DNA from: Hymenobacter guriensis
Lineage (GTDB): Bacteria; Bacteroidota; Bacteroidia; Cytophagales; Hymenobacteraceae
Direction of reading: 5' to 3'
Assembly: GCF_015773195.1 (NCBI RefSeq)
Contig: NZ_JADWYK010000005.1
Location: 186,001-250,000, forward strand
Length of the DNA stretch: 64,000 nt
Both the position numbers and the translations under genes were made by a program. Position 1 is the stretch's first letter; every line of letters begins with the position of its first letter. This document shows positions 1-9,163 of the stretch, piece after piece. The notes under the pieces are model-generated. The model had not been told where the DNA came from. It worked only from the letters and a program-made list of their open reading frames with translations, and ran no database searches.

Positions 1-28
1 AGGTGGCGCTCATTTCTGCAAAGAGCAA

Positions 29-3000
29 ATGAGCAAGGGCGTACTGGCCTTCGCATTAGTTCCTCCCGCTAAACCCGATCTATGGGCTCAGTGGCTCTGG
101 CGAGCTTTGCATCCTATCGATCCGCGTCTAGGAGCCGATGCACATTTCCTCAATCAACTTCAAAGTTGGGAGTCACACGGTAGCGACTATGAGCGCCGCT
201 TTCTGACCAAGATTTTGCCCGCTGTTGATGGATCTTACCTCATGCAGATAGTACAGGCTCAAACAAGTTTGCGCAATCTACTTGAGTGGGCTCCCGATGA
301 CGCCGAGCAGTTGCATAAGCTCCTGCAAAATAATCCTGAAGACTTTACCGACCAGTCAGTCGATTTCACCCTCCCGCTGCCATATCCTTGGCAGCGGAAT
401 AACATAGCTACTAGCCCTCTCACCCGCGGGTTCGTGCTTGAGGTCGATGGCAGTCAACACTGGGAAGATGATACCCAGCGGCGCAAAGACTCAGCCCGCG
501 ACAAAGCCACCCGCGACGCTGGTTGGCAACCAGTTCGTCTGCGCACTACTGAATTTTCGCAACCCGAGAAACCATTGGCTTCTCTGCAGGAGGCTATTCA
601 ACAACACGAATATTTTCAGCAGCTAAGAACCAACTTTGAACGCTCGTTACTTGCTACATCCGCTGGGCAATCAGCGTTGGGGCTCACATTAGGCCCACTT
701 GGTGTAGCACGCATCCACCGTACTTTACTTGAGTGTATGCTCAACGGAATCCTGTCAGCACACAAGCCGACTTGGAGAATTGTCGTAATAGAACGCGACT
801 TGCCGTGTGCAGTCTTGGGTGTTGCCTCCCTTGTAGAGCAAATGACTCAACTCTATACCCTTCAGGGACTGCAACGGCAATTACCTAAAATCGAGCTACA
901 CGTACAGTCTGCTGCTGAGTTCCCCCCCCTGATTATACCTGGTCAATTGGGTTTCACGGTTCAAGAAATTGCTTTTGGAGCTACAATCAGAGACGAGTAT
1001 GATCTATTGCTGGATGTGTCTATTCTTCAACGGCTCGGCTTCACCCAAGCACCTGTTCTAGACCGCACACCCTGCTTGACAATTCGCACTGCTCATGCTC
1101 CTCAGCAGGCTCGTCGATTCCGCACCGCGCCCCTTATCAAGTACTCTCCCATAGTCGAGCGAGATGGAAACAGTGAGTCATCCTATATTCTTCCAATTGA
1201 GGAAAGACCACGGGCGGCGGCTCTCAAATACTTTGTGCGCAACATATTTCGCAAAATGGGCCTGCGTAAAGGGCAGTTACCCATCATCAGCCGAGGCCTG
1301 CAGGCTAAGAGCGTTCTTGGTCTCTTACCTACCGGTGGCGGCAAGTCACTCACTTACCAGATAGCAGCTTTGCTGCAACCAGGAGTGGCCTTGGTTGTCG
1401 ACCCGATTAAGTCACTCATGCTTGATCAATTCGACGGCCTACACGACAACTGGATTGATGCCGCATCGTTCGTCAATGGTTCAGTTCGCTCCCGCGTTCA
1501 GCGGGAATTACGTCTGGCCCGTCTGGGCCGTGGCGAGCTGCTGTTCTTTTTCATTTCCCCGGAGCGCATGGTTATTCCGGAGTTTCGTCAGAAGCTCCAT
1601 AATATGCACCGCGCCGAACCCAGGGTTGGCTTTAGCTACTGCGTCATCGACGAAGCTCATTGCGTATCAGAGTGGGGGCATGATTTCCGCACACCTTACC
1701 TGCGTTTGGGTGCCAACGCCCGTCTCCACTGCCTTACCTATGAAGGTGAGTCCACTCCAATTCCTTTATACGGACTCACTGCTACTGCTTCATTTGATGT
1801 CTTGGCCGACGTGCAGCGAGAGCTTGGACTAGAACATGAGGACGAGGCTATAGTTCGAACGGAAGTTTCAGCTCGCCAAGAGCTTCATGTGCGCATCCTG
1901 CCTATTACTGTAGACGACCCCTTAGCTTTTGATGCTGCTGGGCCCGCAAAGCATCAGACAATCCTTGAATTACTTCCGAGAATCCCACAGGATTTGATCG
2001 AACTAAACGGTTTGCCTGCTATCAGGCCGGAAGACGGAGAAGCGTTGACCGTCCGCAAGGTGCCTGATTTGGATACGGAGACATTTTATCTACCCGATCT
2101 GGACCGTTACGAGCATGCTGGTTTGATTTTCTGCCCCCACAAAAGCCCCAAAATTTCCTCAGGCGTGCGCAATGTGGTGTATTCACTCAATGAGCCGGGA
2201 CAGAAATTGCCTCACCTGAAAACGGGCTACTTCATGGGCGGTACCACCGACGACGGCGACGCCTCCGAGCAGACCCAGCAGCGGGAGGTTGCTGCCATGG
2301 ATAGAATGCAAACGGAGTTTAAAGCTAACAAGCTGAACCTGTTGGTGGCCACTAAGGCCTTTGGAATGGGCATCGATAAGCCCAACGTTCGCTACACCAT
2401 CCATATGTGCTACCCGGGCTCCATTGAGAGCTTTGTACAAGAGGCTGGCCGCGCTGGCCGCGACCGGGCCACGGCCGTTAACTATGTCCTCTATTATAAA
2501 GAAGACTTCGAAATCCAGCAGAATTTCCTGGCCAATGCCTTTAAGGGCAAACACAAAGAAGAGTGCATTATGCGCGAACTGCTTACGCGCATCACCTTCC
2601 CTACCGCAGAGCAGTGTGAAGCTCTCAATGACGAGCTGGAGGCAGCCTTTCCTGACCTCACGGTCACGGCTAACCTGTATGCTCCTCCCAAGCAAAGCAT
2701 TCCGAGCTATCTTTATCTAAACCAAGAGCACGGAATAGGGTACGGGCGTATCCATTTTGCAAACACTCAGGACCTTAGAGGGGATTTTAAAAACAAACAC
2801 GAATCCATTCCCTCTCTGCAAGCGCAGGCAGTTGTTAACTGGACGATCAATTACTTGCTCACAGAATTACCTGATGATTCTCGTACCTCGCAGGCAGCTC
2901 TGGTTCGAGCGCTTAGTGGCCGTAGCGCTAGCGCCAGCACCCCAGGCATTCTGCCCCGCTTAGAAGAAGTAAAGTACGGTAGGGCCCCTGAGCCTCTGAC

Positions 3001-4120
3001 GTTGGGTTTTGCCAACGGTACACTCCGTGAAATGAGCGAGGCAGCTAATACGTTTAACATTGAATTGCCCGTAACTCTGCTTCGTAAAGCTGCCGCTTTC
3101 GCCAACACCTCTGGAAAATTTCTAGCCAATCTGCAGAAAGAATACAGCAAATCGTATGGTATCACACTACGGATTCCTCCTGATTTGCGCGAGCTGATCA
3201 AAGAGCTTCTACCGCAAATCCGGCAGGAGGAAGATACATTCAAAGCAGTGCACCGCCTATGCCTGCTTGGTGTACTACGCGACTACACCATCGATTATGG
3301 TTCTCGCGCCACGACTCTCTACTTTGCTCCGCGCCAAAAAACGGATCAACTGCTTGAGACTTACGGTAAGTATCTATTACGGTACACTACCCAGCCCAGC
3401 GTTGATGCTCGGCTTGAATCAGTCAGACAGGCCGCTACCTCTGTTCCCATATTGGAGGCCTGCTTAACGGACTTGCTTGAATTTACATACACCGAAACGG
3501 CGGCCAAAAGGCAAGAGTCCATTAGCGCTATGGCTAATGCCTGCGAGATGGGTCTCAATGGGGAGAACTTGAGTGAATATTTTGACCTCTATTTCAACTC
3601 CAAATACGCCCGCAACGAGCATTTGCCTAAAGACACAGATAAGGGTAAAATCTTCAACCAGATGCTTCTTTGGCGGTATATAGACTACCTTCGAAATCCT
3701 CCAGACAACTTGGGAAAGGAGAAGGACAACGCCAAGCATCTGCGCGGCGCCTGCCGGCGCCTTCTCGACGACCGTACTTACAGTGCCAACGGCCTAGTGC
3801 TGTTGCTTAGTGGGTTTACCACGCTCTTTCTGGAATTAACAAAACCTGACGACCGTCAGTCCGACCGCGTTTTAGAAGAAGCCCGTGGCCACCTGCTAGC
3901 TGGTTTCCGTGCCTTCCAGCAACAGGATAATCTAAACACTACGACCTTGCTGGAATTTGCCCGCGAATTCGCAGTCGAGTCAGGCCGCTACGACCTTCGA
4001 GCCGCCGCCTACATCAACACGCACATCACCGCTCAATTAGAGTTGGAATTACTCACTCGTTGGCTTCAGGAGTTCAACCACCGTTTTGACAACCGTCCCA
4101 CGTCGGTAGTTCTAGCCTAA
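29..4120 (+). CDS. PD-(D/E)XK-like nuclease fused to RecQ-family helicase
   Basis: The long protein (1363 aa from this ATG) has an N-terminal DUF559/Vsr-like nuclease segment at about residues 130-190: an EVDGSQHW motif followed by RxKDxxRDKA and GWxxVRLR. A superfamily-2 helicase of RecQ type follows. It shows Walker A LLPTGGGKS near 432, DEAH box VIDEAHCVSEWGHDFR near 540, ATKAFGMGIDKPNVRY near 775 and motif VI QEAGRAGRDRA near 803. The last 500 residues match nothing I recognise. A DNA-unwinding enzyme with its own nuclease suggests phage defence or restriction; that is inference. The frame stays open from the ATG to the left edge of the window, so the true start may lie outside it. The next gene begins 18 bases downstream, which suggests an operon. 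Confidence 0.85.
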   Translation: MSKGVLAFALVPPAKPDLWAQWLWRALHPIDPRLGADAHFLNQLQSWESHGSDYERRFLTKILPAVDGSYLMQIVQAQTSLRNLLEWAPDDAEQLHKLLQNNPEDFTDQSVDFTLPLPYPWQRNNIATSPLTRGFVLEVDGSQHWEDDTQRRKDSARDKATRDAGWQPVRLRTTEFSQPEKPLASLQEAIQQHEYFQQLRTNFERSLLATSAGQSALGLTLGPLGVARIHRTLLECMLNGILSAHKPTWRIVVIERDLPCAVLGVASLVEQMTQLYTLQGLQRQLPKIELHVQSAAEFPPLIIPGQLGFTVQEIAFGATIRDEYDLLLDVSILQRLGFTQAPVLDRTPCLTIRTAHAPQQARRFRTAPLIKYSPIVERDGNSESSYILPIEERPRAAALKYFVRNIFRKMGLRKGQLPIISRGLQAKSVLGLLPTGGGKSLTYQIAALLQPGVALVVDPIKSLMLDQFDGLHDNWIDAASFVNGSVRSRVQRELRLARLGRGELLFFFISPERMVIPEFRQKLHNMHRAEPRVGFSYCVIDEAHCVSEWGHDFRTPYLRLGANARLHCLTYEGESTPIPLYGLTATASFDVLADVQRELGLEHEDEAIVRTEVSARQELHVRILPITVDDPLAFDAAGPAKHQTILELLPRIPQDLIELNGLPAIRPEDGEALTVRKVPDLDTETFYLPDLDRYEHAGLIFCPHKSPKISSGVRNVVYSLNEPGQKLPHLKTGYFMGGTTDDGDASEQTQQREVAAMDRMQTEFKANKLNLLVATKAFGMGIDKPNVRYTIHMCYPGSIESFVQEAGRAGRDRATAVNYVLYYKEDFEIQQNFLANAFKGKHKEECIMRELLTRITFPTAEQCEALNDELEAAFPDLTVTANLYAPPKQSIPSYLYLNQEHGIGYGRIHFANTQDLRGDFKNKHESIPSLQAQAVVNWTINYLLTELPDDSRTSQAALVRALSGRSASASTPGILPRLEEVKYGRAPEPLTLGFANGTLREMSEAANTFNIELPVTLLRKAAAFANTSGKFLANLQKEYSKSYGITLRIPPDLRELIKELLPQIRQEEDTFKAVHRLCLLGVLRDYTIDYGSRATTLYFAPRQKTDQLLETYGKYLLRYTTQPSVDARLESVRQAATSVPILEACLTDLLEFTYTETAAKRQESISAMANACEMGLNGENLSEYFDLYFNSKYARNEHLPKDTDKGKIFNQMLLWRYIDYLRNPPDNLGKEKDNAKHLRGACRRLLDDRTYSANGLVLLLSGFTTLFLELTKPDDRQSDRVLEEARGHLLAGFRAFQQQDNLNTTTLLEFAREFAVESGRYDLRAAAYINTHITAQLELELLTRWLQEFNHRFDNRPTSVVLA

Positions 4121-4138
4121 GCCTTTCCCTTATCTGCT

Positions 4139-4966
4139 ATGCAGCCTTCATTCGAAATCATCAAGCAGGAGCTTGCGCGCTTGCATTCATTCACCACCGA
4201 AATCGGCAAGGCGCAGGAAGTGACTGACCAAGTCCAAGCTGCTGCCGTCGCTGTTATAGAAGCTGCTGAGGCTATTGATCAGCGACAACGAGAGCTACTC
4301 GAACAACTCAAGGCTGAACACTCGAGTAACATACAGGCCCAATCTGCCACTTTACGAACCGCTGCTCAGCAGCAGGCTACGAAGGCAGAAGAGTTACTTC
4401 ATAAGGAACTTGCCAGCCTGCGAGATGGTGCTGAATCCACTGTTAAGGCCTTGCAATCGGTAGTAGAAGAACAGCCCCGCATTCTCTCCACTATTCGTGC
4501 GCAGCACGAACAAGGTGTAGGTGCTCAGACCGATTTGCTCCGCAAGACAATCAGTGAGTCTGCCAGTAAGCTGAACGACCAATTTGGCTCTCAAATGGAC
4601 CAGCTACAAAAGGTCAAGCAAGACTTCACTTCCTCTGTAGGCAAGCAGCTCGATGGGTTAACTGCTATTACTGACCGACTTCAGGTTATCTCTGCCAGCC
4701 TCACGGCCTTTCGTGACTCCATGAACGCCGCTAAATTTTCTGATCGACTGGAATCTATTGAAAGTCAACAGATCAATATTTTGAAAAGCATAAGTGAAGG
4801 TCAAAGCCACATGCTGAATAGAATACAGTCACTTGCTGATATGTTCGAACAGCGCACTGGAAATTTGACTGGTGAAATTCGATCATCAAGCAAAACGACT
4901 TTATTCATCCAAATTGCAACCATTGCCGGTGTTGCAATTGCAATTGCAATAATGCTTTTTAAATAA
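4139..4966 (+). CDS. Coiled-coil protein with C-terminal membrane anchor
   Basis: A 275-aa protein that is almost entirely charged and Gln/Ala-rich heptad-like sequence (about residues 20-245). It ends in a single hydrophobic segment (about 253-274) followed by a final Lys, so it is predicted to be tail-anchored with the coiled coil in the cytoplasm. No catalytic motif is visible. It starts 18 bases after the nuclease-helicase stop, so the two are very likely co-transcribed. A tail-anchored coiled coil beside a helicase could act as a sensor or membrane tether, but its function is unknown. Confidence 0.75.
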   Translation: MQPSFEIIKQELARLHSFTTEIGKAQEVTDQVQAAAVAVIEAAEAIDQRQRELLEQLKAEHSSNIQAQSATLRTAAQQQATKAEELLHKELASLRDGAESTVKALQSVVEEQPRILSTIRAQHEQGVGAQTDLLRKTISESASKLNDQFGSQMDQLQKVKQDFTSSVGKQLDGLTAITDRLQVISASLTAFRDSMNAAKFSDRLESIESQQINILKSISEGQSHMLNRIQSLADMFEQRTGNLTGEIRSSSKTTLFIQIATIAGVAIAIAIMLFK

Positions 4967-5040
4967 AATTCAAACAGGCATACAAAACGCGGAAGCCGAA
5001 AAGCGAACAAGAGTAGGCATCGTATTAAATACTTATTTGA

Positions 5041-5460
5041 ATGGGAATTTTTGACATTTTTTCTTCCGCTTCCCAAAAGGAAACGCCATTAAACTTTGTA
5101 TTCAAATCGTCAGATCATCTCCGCTACGAAGGCGGGCGACATGTATCAGGCCCTCATGGTGGGGCGGGGCGAGTGATTAAGGTGGAGCCTAACGTAAATG
5201 GTGGTGCAGGTTATACAGTAACTGCCTTCAGCTCGGATGGCAACCATCCGTTATGGCAAAATAATATTATGATGGCTCCCAAGCAGATGAAAGCCGTTCA
5301 GCAGGAAAACAATAAAGTGATTCTTAGAGGCTATGGGTCAGACGCTACTGGCGTACCTTTTGCCAGCTATGGCCTGACGATTCACCTAACGGATGGGGTA
5401 GTCGACAAGTGTATCCTACATATGCACGATCGGGGAGTTGATATTGAGTACCTTAAATAA
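5041..5460 (+). CDS. Small protein of unknown function, paralogue-like to its neighbour
   Basis: A 139-aa soluble protein beginning MGIFDIFSSA. It has a Gly-rich middle (RYEGGRHVSGPHGGAGR) and ends with an IHLTDGVV...HDRGVDIEYLK pattern suggestive of beta strands. The next protein shows a similar layout: an EGxxxxSGP motif near the start and a strand containing HD at the end. The two may be diverged duplicates, although identity is low. It lies 74 bases after the tail-anchored gene in a more AT-rich stretch. No recognised domain. It could belong to the upstream helicase operon or be separate cargo. Confidence 0.65.
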   Translation: MGIFDIFSSASQKETPLNFVFKSSDHLRYEGGRHVSGPHGGAGRVIKVEPNVNGGAGYTVTAFSSDGNHPLWQNNIMMAPKQMKAVQQENNKVILRGYGSDATGVPFASYGLTIHLTDGVVDKCILHMHDRGVDIEYLK

Positions 5461-5469
5461 TACGGCAGC

Positions 5470-5877
5470 ATGACTGAGAACTGGGATAATTTTCCGACTA
5501 ATATCGACGAGTCACTTGGCTCAATAGCAAGAAGACCGTTCACCTTTCCTTACACCAGGTTTGAGGTGTGGCATGAAGGTGCATGTGTAATGAGTGGCCC
5601 ATCAACTAATACGATTCATGCAAAGGTTATTGACAATCAATTGCACGTGAGCATCCATGACAGAAACGTGAATGAAGTTATTAAAAAAGATTTTTCTTTT
5701 GGTGAAATTTCAACAATTAACAACCGAATTCTCTGGAGTAAGGATATCATGAATGTTTCTGGTAGAATCGAGAAATTCAACCCAGATCTTTCCTCGCTAT
5801 TTTATCAGAATGGACGTCTAGCAAAAGTCACTTTTACTATTCACGATCCTAATTTGCTGGTTGAATTCTACCAGTAG
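5470..5877 (+). CDS. Small protein of unknown function, paired with preceding gene
   Basis: A 135-aa soluble protein starting 9 bases after the preceding stop, so co-transcription and perhaps co-translation are likely. Features shared with its neighbour are an aromatic-rich strand followed by HEGACVMSGP and a C-terminal NGRLxKVTFTIHDPxLLVEFYQ strand pattern. No enzyme motif, signal peptide or membrane segment is visible. Codons are more AT-rich than in the chromosome on the right of the window, consistent with acquired DNA. Its stop is followed directly by the long palindromic terminator. Confidence 0.65.
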   Translation: MTENWDNFPTNIDESLGSIARRPFTFPYTRFEVWHEGACVMSGPSTNTIHAKVIDNQLHVSIHDRNVNEVIKKDFSFGEISTINNRILWSKDIMNVSGRIEKFNPDLSSLFYQNGRLAKVTFTIHDPNLLVEFYQ

Positions 5878-5878
5878 A

Positions 5879-5966
5879 TTTAAACTTTCAATTGGCCGCA
5901 TAGATAAGAAAGCCCAACTACACGTAGTTGGGCTTTCTTATCTATGCGGCCAATTGAAAGTTTAAA
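5879..5966. terminator. Very long perfect palindrome, bidirectional terminator
   Basis: Two 43-base arms, perfectly complementary, are separated by only two bases (AC, 5922-5923). The arms run from TTTAAAC through AAAGCCCAACTAC. The inner part (AAAGCCCAACTAC/GTAGTTGGGCTTT, followed by T-rich sequence) is a normal intrinsic terminator in both directions and sits between convergent genes. The extra ~28 bp of perfect stem is much longer than termination needs. Confidence 0.85.
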
Positions 5967-6006
5967 GCCTAATCAAGCAGTTGGCAAGGCTTACTATACC
6001 TGATTT

Positions 6007-7959
6007 CTATGACTCTATTACATCGGTGATTTCCTCACTACTTATTGCTAATACCACAGGTCGCGGCCATATGTCTGTGGCAATTTCAAATAGTCTCTCA
6101 CCTCGTACCGTAATAGCCTCCGTGTTCCATTCTTTGATATTATATAGCTTGAAATAGCGGTTGAGCATTAGCGTGCTCTGACTCGATAGTTCCTGCTCCT
6201 TTATGCTAAAGGCACTATTGCTCAGTGAAGAGTTAAGTGGCGACGTGACAAGCGTAAGGTTGCCGAATGTATGAGTTAGATCATACCGTAGTTGCTGTGC
6301 CAATTCCCGACTCTCATCATCTGCGTCTTGCGCTACATCTAACGGCCACTCATTATCTGTGGGACTCTGAGGCAGTATATGTTCAATAGTCGCACTATCT
6401 AAAGTAGGTCGGGCGCTTTCCTGAAACTTGGTATACTGCTGCCACTCTACTGCTTCCAAGACCATACGAATACGCGGCTTACTCAGTGAGTTATATGCTG
6501 CGGTAGTAAGCCACCGGTGGCGAAATAGTGAATCAGTAGGCCATTCTGCTGTCGGCCCACTTAGACTCAATAAATAATTTCTGACTTCATCACGTCCGAC
6601 TATTGTCAGTTGGCGCAATTCGGTTGCCATCTTCAAGAATACACGGTTAAGAGCCTGAGCAGGCAACCCACACACTACCCGGCGCACCAAATACGACTCT
6701 AGGTCACTTACAATGCCGTCAGCCTCTGCTTTAGTTTGCTCTTCTCGTTCCACAAACAAAAAGAGTAGTAGGGGATATATCGTGCTAAGGTCCATCGTAC
6801 GCAACCGCCGACCAAATAAGGCCACTCGATCTGTTTTGGTGGTGGGCTCAACCAAACGACGATAGAAGACGCTGTATTTGAGCAATGTCTGCAACACCTG
6901 CTCCACATTGCCGGTAGTTTCCCGTTTCCACCAGTCGCCAAAAGCCTGATACAGATAGCCCAGTTGAATGTCCTCGTCCGGCCGCCGCAGCTGGCTTGTT
7001 AGAAAATGGAATAGGAACAACTCAAAGCGCTGCGTACTGAAGCGGCCCTGCCGAACCTCCGCTTTCCAGAAGCCCGCCGACTCCGTATCATCATACTGCA
7101 GCCAGTAGGTTTTGTAAAGCTTCTCTACTTCGGCCTGCGTTTGGAACTGACGCGTTGCTTCCAGGAACAGAAAATTCCGCACTAAGTCACCCGGTAATAG
7201 TCGAGCCCCTCGGGCATTCAGTGTTTCAAAAATGACCTGCGGATCATCATCCTGGTCCAGATCAATACGCACCAGTTCCAATTGCATGGTGATGGCCCGC
7301 ACCAGCAGCTCTACCCGCCGGGTAATCTCCATTAAGTCAGGTGTTGGCGATGTATCATCCTCCAACTGCTCATTGGTTTCGGCAAAGCCTTTGATGGCCC
7401 GTGAGAAATATTCATAGGCTCCAATGAGGTGTGGTCGCGGCGCAGCCCGCTTACTCTTGACAAGCATAACTCTGGGCCGCACCTCCAGCAATTTGGCCGG
7501 CGACTTCGATTCCCATACCGCGTCGTAGTCCGCCCTGTCACGTGTGGTGGGCACCACTTTCCACCGCTCGTACTCCCGGCCACCAAGAGGTGGGTTTTCC
7601 GTCATACCATTCAGTATAGTAGTCACAGTCTGCAACGACTTACTGGTAGCATAGTCTCGTAATGCCAGAAGCAGCAGTTGCAAGGTCGTTAGCCGCTGTT
7701 GACCATCAATTACCTCGTACGTCTGATATTCTAATCCACTCGCAACTAGGCCCCGGAGCACCACCGCCCCCATGAAGTGCTTGCGGGGCTGCCGGCCAAT
7801 ATTCGGCCGCATTAACTCCAGTGTTTTTGACAAAACATCCTCCCACAAGGGCTTCAGCTGGTCATTTTCGTTCCAGACGTACTGACGTTGATATAACGGC
7901 ACCAGATAGCGGCACTGCATGGTGAATAGCTGTTGAGCGGTAACCTTTTGCGGATTCAT
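6007..7959 (-). CDS. DUF262-DUF1524 protein (GmrSD-type restriction enzyme family)
   Basis: A 650-aa protein with the DUF262 signature: PLYQRQYVW at 21-29 and DGQQRLTT at 85-92. The C-terminal DUF1524 HNH nuclease has IEHILPQS near residue 523, then GNLTLVTSPLNSSLSN. In GmrSD and BrxU this family uses nucleotide-dependent DUF262 to direct an HNH nuclease against modified phage DNA. That this copy does so is inference. It has both halves in one chain, like single-chain GmrSD enzymes. It lies 41 bases downstream of the GNAT gene on the same strand and is probably the last gene of the island's long minus-strand run, ending at the palindromic terminator. Confidence 0.9.
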   Translation of the reverse strand: MNPQKVTAQQLFTMQCRYLVPLYQRQYVWNENDQLKPLWEDVLSKTLELMRPNIGRQPRKHFMGAVVLRGLVASGLEYQTYEVIDGQQRLTTLQLLLLALRDYATSKSLQTVTTILNGMTENPPLGGREYERWKVVPTTRDRADYDAVWESKSPAKLLEVRPRVMLVKSKRAAPRPHLIGAYEYFSRAIKGFAETNEQLEDDTSPTPDLMEITRRVELLVRAITMQLELVRIDLDQDDDPQVIFETLNARGARLLPGDLVRNFLFLEATRQFQTQAEVEKLYKTYWLQYDDTESAGFWKAEVRQGRFSTQRFELFLFHFLTSQLRRPDEDIQLGYLYQAFGDWWKRETTGNVEQVLQTLLKYSVFYRRLVEPTTKTDRVALFGRRLRTMDLSTIYPLLLFLFVEREEQTKAEADGIVSDLESYLVRRVVCGLPAQALNRVFLKMATELRQLTIVGRDEVRNYLLSLSGPTAEWPTDSLFRHRWLTTAAYNSLSKPRIRMVLEAVEWQQYTKFQESARPTLDSATIEHILPQSPTDNEWPLDVAQDADDESRELAQQLRYDLTHTFGNLTLVTSPLNSSLSNSAFSIKEQELSSQSTLMLNRYFKLYNIKEWNTEAITVRGERLFEIATDIWPRPVVLAISSEEITDVIES

Positions 7960-8000
7960 AAACTGAACTTTGATTGTAAAAAGCGAATGAAAAAAGGCGG

Positions 8001-8489
8001 TTAGCCAGCCTGTGACTGTATTCCTGGCTTCCTGATTTTGTAAATAGATTCGTATGGCGTGGAGCTGACCTCCAAAAAGCCCGCCTTCTGGGCCACACGC
8101 TTGGAATCTTCAAAAAAGTCTCCAGCTACACCTCTGCTGACAGTTACTTGCTGCCAATCACGGTTCAAGAAAAGATGAGGCAGCACGGCCTTTTGCAGAG
8201 CAGCCGCTAGTATTCCCTTTCCTCGAAAGTCGGGTGCTACTACCCAGTGTAGATCACCAGCTCCGGCATCCTGAATCGCTGCCACATATTTACCGGCATA
8301 GCGAATTAGATAAAAATCGTCCGAAGACGTATATTCTGCCGTGCCAGAATAAGAGGTGAGTAACTGCCTAACTTCTACCTCTGCAAATACTACATCAGGA
8401 GCAATAGCTTCCTGAGAGCGAAGTACTATAGCACTGTTGGCCGTTCCATTTGACCGGTCGATGATGGACAGAATTAATTCATCACTCAT
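8001..8489 (-). CDS. GNAT-family N-acetyltransferase
   Basis: A 162-aa protein with the GNAT acetyl-CoA binding pattern: LHWVVAPDFRGKGILAAAL at about residues 95-115 (Q/RxxGxG/A-like loop RGKGIL) and a C-terminal AQKAGFLEV strand. The substrate cannot be read from sequence. It lies between the three unknown island genes and the DUF262-DUF1524 gene with short gaps (55 and 41 bases). It is therefore probably transcribed with them, possibly as a toxin-like or modifying accessory or as a passenger. Confidence 0.75.
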   Translation of the reverse strand: MSDELILSIIDRSNGTANSAIVLRSQEAIAPDVVFAEVEVRQLLTSYSGTAEYTSSDDFYLIRYAGKYVAAIQDAGAGDLHWVVAPDFRGKGILAAALQKAVLPHLFLNRDWQQVTVSRGVAGDFFEDSKRVAQKAGFLEVSSTPYESIYKIRKPGIQSQAG

Positions 8490-8544
8490 GTACTATATCT
8501 GATAAGCAGTTATGGAGTTAGTTTAACATGATCAGCAGCTACAG

Positions 8545-9144
8545 TTATCGGCGCGTAGCCTCCATAATGCGGCGCAAGTCAGCTTCATGTTGTTGCATAA
8601 AAGCTACTGTTTCAGCAACCAGTTGCTCCCAGTCGTAGTCATTCGACTGCTCCGGCCCGATACGCCACCAGCGCGCTGCCAGGGGCAGTGTTTGGCGCAC
8701 AGCTTCACCCTCTGCATACTGCGCATTTGTGAGGGTGCCGTCGCTGGCAAAATGACCATCCAGCTTCACGATCAGCGCCGGTCCGGCCGGTGCTAACCCT
8801 TCTGCAGCCAGGCGCCGCGCATCGTCGGTTTCGCCTGAGTCAACGCCGAGCGTGAAGTAAAAGGCTTTATCTGGCGTCCCCAACAGGAAAAAACGTGCCC
8901 ACGAGTACTTCCGAAAATGCGTGCCTTGCGTCCAGGTCCGGCGCATCACGTATTCATAGCGCCCTCGTGACAGCCGGCGCTCTACCTGCTGTCCCCAATA
9001 TGCCGTCTTCTCAAAGATTCCTGCCTTGAGTTGCTCAGCATACTGCTTGTCAGCAGGGTTGGTGGCATCATAGTGCGGATTGGTTTGCAGGCGGCGCTGA
9101 AAGGCCAGCAAATCAGCTGCCTGAAAGAAAAGAGGTGCGGGCAT
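8545..9144 (-). CDS. Unknown island protein, 199 aa
   Basis: A soluble 199-aa protein that I do not recognise. It is rich in aromatic and basic residues. A central segment (RRTWTQGTHFRKYSWARFF, then a beta-like KAFYFTLGVDSGETD) could form a nucleic-acid or ligand-binding sheet, but no catalytic motif is evident. It follows the 213-aa gene by 19 bases and belongs to the gene run that starts with the PLD-SNF2 helicase at 19829. The position suggests a component or regulator of that restriction-like system. Confidence 0.65.
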   Translation of the reverse strand: MPAPLFFQAADLLAFQRRLQTNPHYDATNPADKQYAEQLKAGIFEKTAYWGQQVERRLSRGRYEYVMRRTWTQGTHFRKYSWARFFLLGTPDKAFYFTLGVDSGETDDARRLAAEGLAPAGPALIVKLDGHFASDGTLTNAQYAEGEAVRQTLPLAARWWRIGPEQSNDYDWEQLVAETVAFMQQHEADLRRIMEATRR

Positions 9145-9163
9145 CAGATTGTTGGTTTGCTTG

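Noticed and set aside
2183..2695. Minus-strand frame of 170 codons inside the helicase gene
   Set aside because: It lies fully within conserved helicase coding sequence and has no recognisable features.
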